Source: Sinorhizobium shofinae (GTDB lineage Bacteria > Pseudomonadota > Alphaproteobacteria > Rhizobiales > Rhizobiaceae). Taken from it: a stretch of DNA of 64,000 bases. The notes under the pieces were generated by a model. It ran no database searches. It was not told the DNA's origin and was given only the letters and a program-made list of their open reading frames with translations. Location: positions 124,001 to 188,000 of the forward strand of contig MBFK01000006.1 in the NCBI GenBank assembly GCA_001704765.1, given 5' to 3'. Below are positions 1-10,200 of this stretch, in pieces (the first letter of the stretch is position 1; each line of letters begins with the position of its first letter). The position numbers and the translations under genes are program-made.

Positions 1-1610
1 TCGGTCCGGTGCCGCTCGCCGAAGCGGAAGGCGCCATTCTGGCGCATGCAGTGAAGACTGCAGAACGCAAGCTGGCGAAAGGCCATCGCCTGAGCGCGGA
101 GGATCTCGCCATGCTTGCCGACGCCGATTTCCGGGAGGTCATCGTCGCCCGACTCGACTCGGAGGATCTGCCGGAAGACGAAGCCGCGTCTCAAATCGCA
201 GCGGCCATCGCCCAGGATCATCTCCGCTTCTCGCGAGCCGCTACCGGCCGCGTTAATGTCTACGCCACGGCGACGGGTCTCTTCGTCGTTGATCGCGCGA
301 TCATCGACAAGGTGAACCGCATCGATCCCGCGATCACGCTTGCCTGTCTTGCCGACCATGTCGCCGTCGACGCGGGCGATATGGTGGCGACGATCAAGAT
401 CATCCCATTGGCAGTGCCAGGAAAGTTCGTCGAGCAAGCGGCGGTCATGCTTCGCGCGGAGACCGCCTTTGAGGTGAAGCCCTTCGCGCCACGCCGCGCT
501 GCCCTGGTCGCAACCGAGTTGCCGTCGCTGAAGCGCCAGGTAATGGACAAGACGCGGACCGTCCTGGCGGCGCGGCTCGCGCAATCCGGCAGCCGCCTTG
601 ATACGGAGCGTCGCGTTGCTCACAGCGAGGAGGCCGTCGCCGGGGCGATTGCCGAACTCAGGGCTTCGCATGACCTGCTGATCGTCTTCGGCGCGTCCGC
701 CGTCGCTGATCCTGATGACGTGGTGCCGGCCGCCATCCGACGCGCGGGCGGGATCGTCGAGCACGTGGGCATGCCCGTTGACCCTGGCAACCTGCTCGTT
801 CTTGGTCGCTTAGGCGAAATCCCCGTCATTGGCGCACCCGGATGCGCCCGCAGCCCAAGGGAGAACGGCTTCGACTGGATCCTCGACCGGCTGCTCGCCG
901 GCGAGTGGCCGAGCCCGACCGACATTACCGGGCTTGGCGTCGGAGGACTGCTGAAGGAAATCCCCACGCGGCCGCAGCCGCGGGAAGTGGCAGTCAGGCC
1001 GCGGCCCGGCCCGGTAGCGATCGTAGTGCTGGCGGCCGGCCGGGCAAGCCGGATGGGGCCTGCAGGGAAACACAAGCTTCTTGCCGAGTTCGATGGCGTA
1101 TCGCTGGTTCGCCGTTCCGTCGAGACGGCCCTTGCCGCCGGCGAGGGCAAGGTCGTCGTGGTTACAGGCTATCGCGAGGAGGAGATCCGGGCTGCCCTAT
1201 CCGGCTTATCGGTCGCGCTTGTTTCGAATCCCGATTACGAGAGCGGCATGGCGTCGTCGCTCGTCGCAGGCCTGTCCGCAGTGGAAGAGGAGGCGGGCGG
1301 CATGCTGGTCATGCTGGCAGACATGCCGGGTGTCACCTCCATGCATCTGTCAAAGATGATAGCGGCTTTCGATGCTGAAACTGGCCGCGCCGTCGTGCGC
1401 GCGGTCACCGAGGGCCAGCGCGGAAACCCGGTCATCCTGCCGCGATCCACCTTTGCTGCGGTCCGGCAACTCGTAGGGGACGTGGGGGCGAGACATATTG
1501 TCGAACGCTGCGGTCTTCCAGTAATCGAGGTCGAACTGGGCGCCGCGGCGCGCCTCGATGTCGATACACCCGAAGCCGTCTTGGCCGCCGGCGGCATATT
1601 GAAGGAGTGA
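1..1610 (+). CDS. Molybdopterin-binding / MobA-like NTP-transferase fusion protein (5' end cut by window)
   Basis: Two-domain protein of molybdenum-cofactor metabolism. The N-terminal ~320 residues resemble the MoeA-type molybdopterin-binding fold. The C-terminal ~190 residues are a MobA/MocA-like nucleotidyltransferase: LAAGRASRMG followed by KHKLLAEF is the usual NTP-binding start, and ADMPGV matches the metal-binding region. The family transfers CMP or GMP to molybdopterin to make the dinucleotide cofactor of xanthine-dehydrogenase-type enzymes; which nucleotide is used here cannot be read from sequence. The frame is open at base 1 and visible residues before the GTG at 9 read GPVPLAEAEG, so that GTG is probably internal and the true ATG lies a few bases outside the window. 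The fusion is a known architecture in rhizobia, often near xdhC, which would lie to the left. Confidence 0.85.
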   Translation, partial: GPVPLAEAEGAILAHAVKTAERKLAKGHRLSAEDLAMLADADFREVIVARLDSEDLPEDEAASQIAAAIAQDHLRFSRAATGRVNVYATATGLFVVDRAIIDKVNRIDPAITLACLADHVAVDAGDMVATIKIIPLAVPGKFVEQAAVMLRAETAFEVKPFAPRRAALVATELPSLKRQVMDKTRTVLAARLAQSGSRLDTERRVAHSEEAVAGAIAELRASHDLLIVFGASAVADPDDVVPAAIRRAGGIVEHVGMPVDPGNLLVLGRLGEIPVIGAPGCARSPRENGFDWILDRLLAGEWPSPTDITGLGVGGLLKEIPTRPQPREVAVRPRPGPVAIVVLAAGRASRMGPAGKHKLLAEFDGVSLVRRSVETALAAGEGKVVVVTGYREEEIRAALSGLSVALVSNPDYESGMASSLVAGLSAVEEEAGGMLVMLADMPGVTSMHLSKMIAAFDAETGRAVVRAVTEGQRGNPVILPRSTFAAVRQLVGDVGARHIVERCGLPVIEVELGAAARLDVDTPEAVLAAGGILKE

Positions 1611-1614
1611 GGCG

Positions 1615-1932
1615 ATGGACAATGCTGCGATCGAGGAAATGTTCGAGACATTGGGGCCGATCACCATTCGCCGCATGTTCGGTGGCAAGGGCATTTATTG
1701 CGAGGGCGTCATTCTCGCGGTGGAGGTTGACGGGGAGGTCCTTCTGAAAGGCGATGCCGAAACAGCTCCGGAATTCGAGGAAGCGGGAGCACGGCAATGG
1801 GCCTATGATGGCAAGGGCAAGCCGGTGAAAATGCCCTATTGGAGCATTCCTGAAGCAGCCTACGACGATCCGGAGGATATGGCCCGCTGGGTGAAGTTAG
1901 CATACGCGACCGCGCTCAGAGCGAAGAAGTAA
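1615..1932 (+). CDS. TfoX/Sxy N-terminal-domain protein
   Basis: A 105-residue protein that is only the TfoX N-terminal domain: the opening (IEEMFETLGPITIRRMFGGKG) and the later YWSIPEAAYDD stretch are the conserved blocks. In gammaproteobacteria TfoX/Sxy controls competence; the stand-alone N-domain proteins of alphaproteobacteria have no settled role. The ATG lies 4 bases after the stop of the molybdenum-cofactor gene, with a GGAGTGAGG ribosome-binding stretch overlapping that stop, so the two are probably co-transcribed. The family call is firm; function is unknown. Confidence 0.8.
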   Translation: MDNAAIEEMFETLGPITIRRMFGGKGIYCEGVILAVEVDGEVLLKGDAETAPEFEEAGARQWAYDGKGKPVKMPYWSIPEAAYDDPEDMARWVKLAYATALRAKK

Positions 1933-1956
1933 CGGCACTCAGCGCTACGCGGCCGC

Positions 1957-2364
1957 TTAGCCGAGCGCGCGCACGGCGTCCGCAGCGAAGCGGGACAATG
2001 GCTGGGGCAGGGAGGCCAGATCGAACCAGCCTATATCGGAAAGCTTGTCCGGTTCGGTGAGGTGCGGCTCGCCTGAAAAATCATCGGTCGCATAGATCAG
2101 CGAGATCCAGTGCTGGCGATCGGCCTCGATCATCTGCTCGCTGATGCAAAGGAAGCGCGTCGAATGGATCGAGAGGCCGCTTTCCTCTTCCGCTTCCCGG
2201 CGTGCGGCATCCTCGGAGCGCTCCATGTGATCGACCTTGCCGCCGACGATGCTCCAGTGGCCGGCCTCCGGCGCCTTCAGGCGTCGGCAGAGAAGGATCT
2301 TGCCGTCCCGCAGGATCGCAAGGCCGCAGCCGAGGCCAGGAAAATCGATGCCGGGGAAAGCCAT
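1957..2364 (-). CDS. Nudix hydrolase
   Basis: A 135-residue Nudix-family pyrophosphohydrolase. The full Nudix box, G-x5-E-x7-REUxEExGU, is present at about residues 42-64 (GGKVDHME then REAEEESGL), so the Mg-binding catalytic helix is intact. The family hydrolyses nucleoside diphosphates linked to another moiety; the substrate is not predictable. The start lies 10 bases beyond the stop codon of the DEAD-box helicase on the same strand, suggesting one transcript. It converges on the TfoX-N gene with only 24 bases between the stops. Confidence 0.88.
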   Translation of the reverse strand: MAFPGIDFPGLGCGLAILRDGKILLCRRLKAPEAGHWSIVGGKVDHMERSEDAARREAEEESGLSIHSTRFLCISEQMIEADRQHWISLIYATDDFSGEPHLTEPDKLSDIGWFDLASLPQPLSRFAADAVRALG

Positions 2365-2374
2365 GGGCCGGCTG

Positions 2375-3880
2375 TCAAGCCTTTCCGGCGATCAGCATGA
2401 AGGCCGGGATCTCGTCGCCGAAACCGACGGGCGTCGGGCCATCGTCATAATCGCGGCGATTGCGGTTACGACGGTCGCGATTGTCGTCATTGGCGGCGTT
2501 CTGCGCCCGGCCGGGACGATCGTTGCGGCCCGCATGGCCCTGCTTGTTGTCGGCACTACGTTCCGGTTTCACCGCTTCCGCCCTTTCTGCGACTGGTTCG
2601 AATTCGGTCACATCATCGACACGGGCAGTATCGGATTTATGATCGCCACGCGCCCGACCGGAGCGTTCCACATCTTTTTTGCGATCCTTACGCCCGTCGC
2701 GGCCGCGCTCGCGCCGGCCGTCATGGCTTTCCATCGGCTCGGGCAGTTGGGAAAGATCGCCGTTCAGCCACTCGACCTTCTGGCCGATCAGCTTCTCGAT
2801 GGCGTCGGAGAACTTGGTGTCACGCTTCGTCACGATCGTGAAGGAAGCGCCTGAGCGCCCGGCCCGGCCGGTGCGGCCGATGCGGTGAACATAGTCTTCC
2901 GCGTGGATCGGCACATCGAAATTGAAGACGTGGCTGACGTCCGGAATGTCGAGCCCGCGCGCCGCGACGTCCGAAGCAACGAGCAGCTTAATATTGCCGT
3001 CCTTGAAATTGGCTAGCATGGCCATGCGCGAGCGCTGGTCCATGTCGCCGTGCAGTGCACCGACCGAAAAGCGATGCCGGTCGAGCGAGCGGAAGAGCTC
3101 GGCGACATCCTTCTTTCGGTTGCAGAAGATGATCGCGTTCTTGAGTTCGTCCTGGGCGCGGATGAGATCCCGCAGCACGGCGCGCTTTTCGTAATCCTTT
3201 GCGTGCGCGGCGACGAAGCGCTGCGTCACGGTAATTGCCGTCGAGGAGGGGCGGGCGACTTCTACCCGCTCCGGGTTCTGCAGGAACCGGTCGGCGAGCT
3301 TCTGGATTTCCGGCGGCATCGTAGCCGAGAAGAACAAAGTCTGCCTGGTGAAGGGGATAAGCTTCGCGATCCGCTCGATATCCGGGATGAAGCCCATGTC
3401 GAGCATACGGTCGGCTTCGTCGATGACGAGGATCTCCACCCCGCTCATCAGGAGCTTGCCGCGCTCGAAATGATCGAGCAGTCGGCCGGGCGTGCAGATC
3501 AGGACATCGGCGCCGCGCTCGAGCTTGCGATCCTGCTCGTCGAAGGAGACGCCGCCGATCAAAAGCGCGATGTTGAGCTTGTGATTCTTGCCGTACTTAT
3601 CGAAGTTCTCTGCAACCTGCGCGGCAAGCTCACGGGTGGGCTCCAGGATCAAGGTGCGCGGCATGCGTGCACGGGCGCGGCCCTTTTCCAGGAGCGTCAA
3701 CATCGGCAGAACAAAGGATGCCGTCTTGCCCGTGCCGGTCTGCGCGATACCCAGGATGTCACGACGCTGAAGGGCCGGCGGAATGGCACCTGCTTGGATT
3801 GGTGTCGGCGTTGCATAGCCCGCGTCGGCAACTGCGGAGAGAACTTTTTGGCTCAGGCCAAGGTCAGCAAAATTGGTCAA
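2375..3880 (-). CDS. DEAD-box ATP-dependent RNA helicase (RhlE-like)
   Basis: A 501-residue RNA helicase with every core motif: Q motif (TPTPIQ, ~25-30), Walker A AQTGTGKT (46-53), PTRELA, DEAD within VIDEADRMLD, SAT in FFSATMP, and the C-terminal ARGLDIP and HRIGRTGRAG motifs. After the two RecA-like domains (to ~375) comes a long, highly charged tail rich in Arg, Asp, Asn and Glu, of the kind RhlE-type helicases use for RNA contacts. It probably acts in ribosome assembly, mRNA turnover or cold adaptation. The ~200 bases between its start and the M23 peptidase stop hold its promoter. Assignment to RhlE rather than another subfamily is an inference. Confidence 0.92.
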   Translation of the reverse strand: MTNFADLGLSQKVLSAVADAGYATPTPIQAGAIPPALQRRDILGIAQTGTGKTASFVLPMLTLLEKGRARARMPRTLILEPTRELAAQVAENFDKYGKNHKLNIALLIGGVSFDEQDRKLERGADVLICTPGRLLDHFERGKLLMSGVEILVIDEADRMLDMGFIPDIERIAKLIPFTRQTLFFSATMPPEIQKLADRFLQNPERVEVARPSSTAITVTQRFVAAHAKDYEKRAVLRDLIRAQDELKNAIIFCNRKKDVAELFRSLDRHRFSVGALHGDMDQRSRMAMLANFKDGNIKLLVASDVAARGLDIPDVSHVFNFDVPIHAEDYVHRIGRTGRAGRSGASFTIVTKRDTKFSDAIEKLIGQKVEWLNGDLSQLPEPMESHDGRRERGRDGRKDRKKDVERSGRARGDHKSDTARVDDVTEFEPVAERAEAVKPERSADNKQGHAGRNDRPGRAQNAANDDNRDRRNRNRRDYDDGPTPVGFGDEIPAFMLIAGKA

Positions 3881-4079
3881 AGGGGAATCTGTTTCCGTTC
3901 CGGTTCAATAGAACACTGATCGATCGATGGAAAATCACCATCCTGTGGCGGCGCTCTTAAGACGAAAGGCGCCGAAAGTCAAGAAATCCAGCACGTTGAC
4001 GCTTCGGACGGTAAATAGATGCGAATCTATTGCTTTTCCTGTCAAATTGCAGGTGTGGGCCGCGCACGACTTTGACGCG

Positions 4080-5423
4080 TCAATTCAGGTAGCCGGCGAG
4101 ATTTGTACCGGCGCGCAGGAAGCGCATCGGATCCACCGCCTGGCCGTTCAAGCGAACTTCATAATGCAGATGTGGGCCCGTCGACCGGCCCGTACTTCCT
4201 GATTGGGCGATCACCTGGTCGGCATCGACGCGATCACCGACATTCACGACGATAACGGCTAGATGCGCATAGCGCGTCGAGACACCGTTTCCGTGGTCGA
4301 TCTCGATCATATTGCCATATCCGCCCGCCGGCCCCGCCGCCGTCACGGTTCCCGCTGCGGTCGAGCGAATGCGTGTGCCGGTCGCGGCGCGGAAGTCGAT
4401 GCCGGCGTGGAGCGCCAACCTCCCCAGAAAGGGGTCCAGCCGATTTCCGAAACTGCTCGTGACATCACTTGCCGGCGCTGGACTTTCGAGAGGGAGTTTT
4501 CGTGCGGCGTCGCGGGTTTCTTCCAAGTCGACAAGGGCGCTGTCGAGTGTGGCGAGTGACTGTTCGAACTCGTCCTGCTTCTGCGGTTCGACGTAGGGTC
4601 CGCCGATTGCCGTTCCGGCCGCCGGAACGGTCGCAGTGGCGGCAGCGTCTGCCGTCTTCGGATCCGGGAGGACAAACCCTGTGCGCTCGACGATCGTCCT
4701 GATCGCTTCGGAGGTCCTCTGTGCACTGCTCGTCAATTGCCAAACATGCGCCATCTGGTCGCGCTCAATGCCTTTCAGGGACAGGGTAACTTTTGAAAAG
4801 ATGCGATCTGTCCGATCGGAAATGGTCTCCCTTGGGCCGCTTGGTTGCGCTTCCGGCGCATAGCCGAGCGCCGACGCATGCGCCGGCACACCGGCGTTCC
4901 CTCCTTCGATACCCATGATCTCTTCGATGGCCCTGATGCCGTTCTGGGCGTCGGCGCGCCTTCCGTAGGCGAGGGGTTCCGCGTCCGGCAACGCAGCCGC
5001 TTGGCCGCCAATTGCGGGCGGCTCGGCGCTCTCGGCCAGCGTGCCGAGCCTGCCGCTACGCGAGGAAAGCTCCAACTGCTGTTGCAGGAGTTTGTCGACC
5101 TTTTCCTCGACGATCTGCTGGTCCAGCAGTTGTCGGCTTGTCACCCGATCGACCTGGGCCCGAAGCGCTGTGATTCGGTCCTCGTATTCATGCTGCATGC
5201 GCGCCTGGCGGGCGATCGTGCCGCCGATCAGATCATCGCGAAGCACGAGATAGGTGGTTGCGGCGATATAGCCGATGCCGAATACGCCGATGAGCGAGGT
5301 AACAACGGCCGCCATCCAGGGGCGGACAGTCATATGACGAACCCTGTCTCCGCTTGCGAGAATCAGGACGTGGCTTTGCCGGCGCTTGCCAAAGCCCCGG
5401 TTTTCCGGACGAACAGACACCAC
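4080..5423 (-). CDS. M23-family peptidoglycan endopeptidase (LytM domain, membrane-anchored)
   Basis: A 447-residue cell-wall hydrolase. A basic N-terminus is followed by one membrane segment (about residues 32-56), then an extracytoplasmic region with heptad-like Gln/Glu/Leu segments (roughly 70-140) that may form a coiled coil. The C-terminal ~125 residues are a LytM domain with the zinc ligands HAGID (HxxxD) and HLH. Because these residues are kept, it is predicted to be an active endopeptidase cutting peptide cross-links, unlike degenerate activator LytM proteins. The start is a GTG at 5423; an A+T-rich stretch with TTAACCC just upstream on the minus strand is the probable promoter zone. 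Confidence 0.88.
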   Translation of the reverse strand: MVSVRPENRGFGKRRQSHVLILASGDRVRHMTVRPWMAAVVTSLIGVFGIGYIAATTYLVLRDDLIGGTIARQARMQHEYEDRITALRAQVDRVTSRQLLDQQIVEEKVDKLLQQQLELSSRSGRLGTLAESAEPPAIGGQAAALPDAEPLAYGRRADAQNGIRAIEEIMGIEGGNAGVPAHASALGYAPEAQPSGPRETISDRTDRIFSKVTLSLKGIERDQMAHVWQLTSSAQRTSEAIRTIVERTGFVLPDPKTADAAATATVPAAGTAIGGPYVEPQKQDEFEQSLATLDSALVDLEETRDAARKLPLESPAPASDVTSSFGNRLDPFLGRLALHAGIDFRAATGTRIRSTAAGTVTAAGPAGGYGNMIEIDHGNGVSTRYAHLAVIVVNVGDRVDADQVIAQSGSTGRSTGPHLHYEVRLNGQAVDPMRFLRAGTNLAGYLN

Positions 5424-5513
5424 ATCACCCCCGCCAGATGCGACCCAACTCGCGTTTGCCCCGAGGGGGATTACACTTTATTAGGGTTAACAAAGCGTGA
5501 GTGGTGCGGCCCG

Positions 5514-6341
5514 TCAGATGTTGGTGGAGGCCGTCATTGACCGGTAGAACGATGGCGTCAGGCCGGCCTCGGCGCGCGCGACGTCGTTGAAGGGCGCCTT
5601 CAGCGGTCCGCGAAAGTTCGCCCGCACCAGCGCCTGGAAGGTCGCGGCCGGGTCCTTCTTCTGCCGCGCGCACAGGAAGCGGAACCATTTTGCCCCAACG
5701 GCGACGTGACCCTTCTCGTCTTCATAAATGACGTCGAGAACGGCAGCGCTTTCATGATCGCCGGTCTCGCGCATCTTCGCCTGCAGTGCCGGCGTGACGT
5801 CCAGGCCGCGCGCCTCCAGGATGAGCGGCACCACGGCCAGCCGGGCGGTCAAATCGTTGCGCGTGTCGTGGGCGGCCTGCCACAGACCGCCATGGGCCGG
5901 CAGGTCGCCATAGTCGGCGCCTAGATCGTTAAGCCTTTGCCGCACCAGCCGAAAATGCTTGGCCTCCTCGAAGGCGACTTGCATCCATCCATCGAAGAAG
6001 GATTGCGGCACGGGCTCCGTGGCGAAGCGAGCGACGATGTCGAGCGCGAGATCAACCGCATTCAATTCGATATGGGCAATCGCGTGGAGCAGTGCGATTC
6101 GGCCCTTCAAGGAGCCGAGGGAACGCCGCTTGACCTGCGTCGGCGGTGTGAGAATGGGCTTTTCCGGCCTGCCCGGCCGTGCCGGAACGGGCCGATCGAG
6201 CGGCGAGCGCAAGGAGAGCGTCCGCGCTTGCCAGCGGCGTGCAGCCTCCTGCGCGAGCTCGGTTTTGACAGTGAGGTCTGCCGCACTGATCGCTTCGACG
6301 GCAGCGCCGCGCAGACTGTGGAATTGCGGGAGCACGGCCAT
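5514..6341 (-). CDS. Ferritin-like DUF455 family protein
   Basis: A ~275-residue protein of the DUF455 (ferritin-like, diiron-type) family. Helical segments with repeated Glu and His (HAIAHIELNA, FEEAKHF and IYEDEKGHVAVG) are the expected metal-binding helices. Homologues are sometimes fused to or adjacent to rRNA or RNA-modifying genes, but the biochemical role is not established. I chose the ATG at 6341, 7 bases after the bcp stop; a TTG at 6380 is a longer alternative that would overlap bcp. The gene follows bcp in the same direction and may share its transcript. Confidence 0.78.
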   Translation of the reverse strand: MAVLPQFHSLRGAAVEAISAADLTVKTELAQEAARRWQARTLSLRSPLDRPVPARPGRPEKPILTPPTQVKRRSLGSLKGRIALLHAIAHIELNAVDLALDIVARFATEPVPQSFFDGWMQVAFEEAKHFRLVRQRLNDLGADYGDLPAHGGLWQAAHDTRNDLTARLAVVPLILEARGLDVTPALQAKMRETGDHESAAVLDVIYEDEKGHVAVGAKWFRFLCARQKKDPAATFQALVRANFRGPLKAPFNDVARAEAGLTPSFYRSMTASTNI

Positions 6342-6348
6342 CGATCGC

Positions 6349-6825
6349 TCAGCCGGTACGCAGAGCTTTCGCCGCGGCAAGAACCTCCTCCGCGTGCCCC
6401 GCGACCCTGACTTTCTCCCAGACCCGATTGATGATGCCCGCCGGATCTATGAGAAAGCTTGTGCGCTCGACACCCATATATTTGCGGCCGTACATGCTTT
6501 TTTCCGCCCAGACGCCATAGGCGTTGACGACCGTCTTGTCCTCGTCCGCCGCAAGCGCGACGGCGAGGTCGTGCTTCTTGGTAAAGCGATCATGGCTTTT
6601 TACCGAATCGGGCGAGATGCCGATCAGCGCCACACTGGCCGACGCGAAGTCTTCCGAGAGGCCCGAAAAGGAAATCGCTTCGACAGTGCAGGTCTTGGTG
6701 TCGTCCTTGGGATAAAAGAACAATACCACCGGCTTGCCGCGAAGAGCAGACAATGAAATCGAGCCGCCGCCGTCGCGAGCAAGTTCGAAATCCGGGGCAG
6801 GATCGCCGGGCCGCAAAGGTGCCAT
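6349..6825 (-). CDS. bcp: Peroxiredoxin of the Bcp/PrxQ type
   Basis: A 158-residue AhpC/TSA-fold peroxiredoxin. The peroxidatic cysteine sits in FFYPKDDTKTCT (about residue 46), which fits the Bcp signature YPKDxTxxCT. No second Cys is seen a few residues downstream, so it looks like a one-Cys form relying on an external thiol. It reduces hydrogen peroxide and organic hydroperoxides in the cytoplasm. The ATG at 6825 is preferred because MAPLRPGDPAPDF is the typical family N-terminus; a longer frame exists upstream but reads as non-coding. It sits directly upstream of the DUF455 gene. Confidence 0.9.
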   Translation of the reverse strand: MAPLRPGDPAPDFELARDGGGSISLSALRGKPVVLFFYPKDDTKTCTVEAISFSGLSEDFASASVALIGISPDSVKSHDRFTKKHDLAVALAADEDKTVVNAYGVWAEKSMYGRKYMGVERTSFLIDPAGIINRVWEKVRVAGHAEEVLAAAKALRTG

Positions 6826-7243
6826 GATTAAGCCTTTCTTACGCCAAGTTTTATCGACATTTCGCACATAGGGGATACCCAAGATCGTCGCGGTCCGTCC
6901 AGCAGGTTTGTGACTGCTTTGACAGCCGCCTGACGGCTTTTATGGCTACGAGCCATAATGGATGCCACGTCGCGGACAAAGGGCGCTCCAGCGCCGCGCG
7001 TCTTTTCAGATGGCACAAGGGTCGCTGTCGCGCTTTGAATTGCTGCATGTCTTCATCCTTGGGTCGGCTCCGATCTAGGAAAACCTGCAGTAGGCTGTCG
7101 CGCGCTTTCCACAGCAACCACAGCGAAGCGTGGTGACTTGGTTCGGCGATTTGTGATCTACAGGATAGGAACGACCCGGCGCGTATGAACGATCCGGACA
7201 GGAAGAATGCAATGCAGCAAGCAGGTGGAGGAAACCCGCGCCG
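6826..7243. other. Intergenic region between bcp and the AsmA/YhdP-like gene
   Basis: About 420 bases between divergent genes. It must contain the promoters of bcp (minus) and of the YhdP-like gene (plus). Short open frames cross it on both strands, but none has a convincing start, ribosome-binding site or recognisable protein sequence. A GGAGG 10 bases before the ATG at 7244 is the only clear signal. Confidence 0.5.
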
Positions 7244-10200
7244 ATGAGTGATATCCGCGGCGAAAGGGTTTGCTTTCGCAAGGAAGACATCGTCGCGCTG
7301 GACGCGCTGCCCTCGGCCCAAGCCCATGATCCGGTCATCGTGCACACGCCGTTGTCCAGTGGAATGCTGCGCCTTTTAGGCAAGATTCTGCTCTGCTGTT
7401 CGCTTGTGGCCTTCGTCATCGTCGCCTCGCTCGTCGCCGTCATCGAAAGCGGGCTGGTCGACGGTCCCTTGAACGCCCGCGCGCGCACCGCGCTCAACGC
7501 CGCCCTTGGCGCCAACTACAATGCCGAGGTCGAAAGCACGGTTGTCCGTGTCACGGGCCGGGGGGCGCTTGCGCTCAAGGCGCGCGGCGTCACGCTGAAC
7601 GACAGTGCCTCCGGCCGCCCCGTCGCCAAGCTGGCGGCCGTCTCGATCGCACTCGATCCTTTTGCCCTGATGACCGGCCGCATCGCTGTGTCGAGGCTGG
7701 AGGCGGAAGGAGGGGAGCTCGATACCGGGCTCTTGCCGCGTGGCGAGCCCATAGACCTGACGGCGATTCGTATCGCTGACACCGGCACGGCGCTCGAAAA
7801 GCTGTTCACGCATATCGATGCGATGTCGCGGTTGACGGCGCGAAGTGCGACACGGACCGTTCAGCTTTCGGATCTCACGCTGTCGGTGACAGGGTCACGC
7901 GGGCGGATTGTTCCGGTCGATGTAAGGATGCTTGCTTTCAGCCGCGATCCGGATGGCTCCATCCGCGTCGACGGCTCCATTGCCATAGACGGCAAGGAAG
8001 CGCAGCTCGAGGCCAGGGCCTTCGGCCAGGGCGAGAGCATCACCGGCATCGAGGCAGTCTTTAGTGCCCTGCCGCTCTCGCCATTCCTGTACCACGACAA
8101 ATCGCCCAGCGAGGAGGCCTTCGGGATCGACGCTGCCGCCGAGGTCAGCCTAAGGGCGACGCGCGCCGCGGAGGGCGCGAAGCCGGCTTTGGAGGTCGGC
8201 ATCAGGACTTCTCAGGGATCATTTCACGCCGGTGGACTCGTCTCCGCGCTCAAACCGTCGGAACTGAACGTCTCTTATGACTTTGAGCGAGCTTCGGTTG
8301 AGATATTGCCGTCAGCGGTCAAGATCGGACGCTCGAACTTTCCCTTCACCGGTGCCTTGATCGACCTCGACAAGATCTCCGAAGGAGGCCAGAAGGGCTT
8401 TGCCGTCGATCTGCTGCTGAATGGCGCGAGCTCCGATCCGGAAGACATACAGGAGCGTCCGCTGTCCTTCGACGCCAAGGCGAATGGGCGATTCGAGACC
8501 GGTAGTCACCGGCTGATCTTCGACGAGTTGGCCATATCGAGCCCGCTTGGGTCCATGGCGGGTTCGCTTGCGGTCGCCTTCGGCAAGACATCGCCTCAGA
8601 TCAGTTTTGCTGCAGTGAGCGACCGCATCCAGCCAACTGCCGTCAAGCAATTGTGGCCCTGGTGGGTAGCCAAGGGCGCCCGGCGATGGGCGATCGGTAA
8701 TCTCTTCGGCGGTACGGTGACGGACGCGCGCATAGAGGTCTCGATCCCGGAGGGACGAATTGCGAAGAGTGGTGGCGAATTGAAGCTCAACGAAGACGAG
8801 CTCAATATCAACTTCACCATCGATGACACGCGCATCAACATCGCTGGAGAAATTCCGCCGCTACGCGATACGGCGGGGCATTTTGATTTGAGTGGCGAAC
8901 GCATGACGGTCGAGGTTCGCCGGGGCGCGGCCTTTTTCCCCTCCGGCCGCTCCGTGGCTCTGAACGGTGGCGACTTCGTCATTCCGGATGTCTACAGCAA
9001 GCCACTGATGGCGGAAATGAAGATCAAGGTCGACGGCGAGGCCGACTCCATTGCCGAGCTTGTCAGCTACAAGCCGATCCGGGCCCTACAGAAGACCCCC
9101 TTCGTGCCGGAGGATTTCACCGGACCGATGACCGCATTGGTCGGCGCCCGCTTCGGACTGATCTCCAACCAGAAGCCGCCGCCACCTTTATGGCAAGCGG
9201 AGATGCTGCTGCAGAAGGTGTCGATAAACCGGCCGGTTTCCGGCCGCGAGATTGCGGATCTGTCGGGAAGGATGCGGATCGACAACACCCAAGTGGTTCT
9301 CGATGCCGATGCTCTGATCGACGGCGCAGAGATGCGCATCGCACTGACCGAGCCGGTGGATGCCAAGGCGAATGTGAAACGGACGCGCGAGATCTCCGGG
9401 ACCCTCGACGACGCCGCGCGCCGCAAGATCGCCCCTGCCTTGTCCGGCATTGTCAACGGGCCGGTCGACGTAGAGGTGTCGCTCTCGGATGACGGAAGCC
9501 AGTCCGTCAAGGCCGATCTCGGAAAGGCGGCCCTGTCGCTGCCGTGGATCGGCTGGAACAAAGGCGCCGGCATCGCGGCCAATGCCGAATTCACGGTGAA
9601 GAAAAGCGAGGCCCTCACGGAGATAAGTGACTTCCGCATTCAGGGCGATGGATTCGGAGCGGCCGGAGATCTCCGCGTCGACGACGACGGCCTCGCATTG
9701 GCCCGATTGCATGACGTGCGCCTGGCGAACGGCGATGATTTCGCCGTGACAGTCGAGCGGGCCAAGGGCGGTCATGTGGTCACGCTCACCGGGTCATCCG
9801 CAGATATCAGACTGCCGCTGGCGCGAGCGAAGGGCGAAGCCGGCTCCGGCGACGATGGCAAGGTGAGGATCAACGCCCGGCTCGACCGCGTCGTCGGTTT
9901 CAATGGCGAGGTCTTTTCCAATGTGAGCTTCGCCTACTCGACCCGCGGTCAAGACATCGACGATATCGACCTGTCGGCGGTAACGGCAAGCGGGCAGGCG
10001 GTCGTCGCCAGGCTGGTGAAGGAGGGGCCGGACAACACGCTGGAGTTGACGACGAGCGACGCAGGCGCTCTGGCCCGCTTTACCGATATCTATCGCAACA
10101 TGCGCGGCGGCCTGCTGAACCTGCGCCTTCGCGATCGCGGCGCCAGATCGTGGCGCGGCACCGTGGATCTGCGGAAATTTTCTCTGGTCGGCGAGCAGAA

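Noticed and set aside
6942..7136. Small plus-strand frame in the bcp-YhdP gap
   Set aside because: No ribosome-binding site, Cys/Arg/Ser-rich accidental composition and no family.
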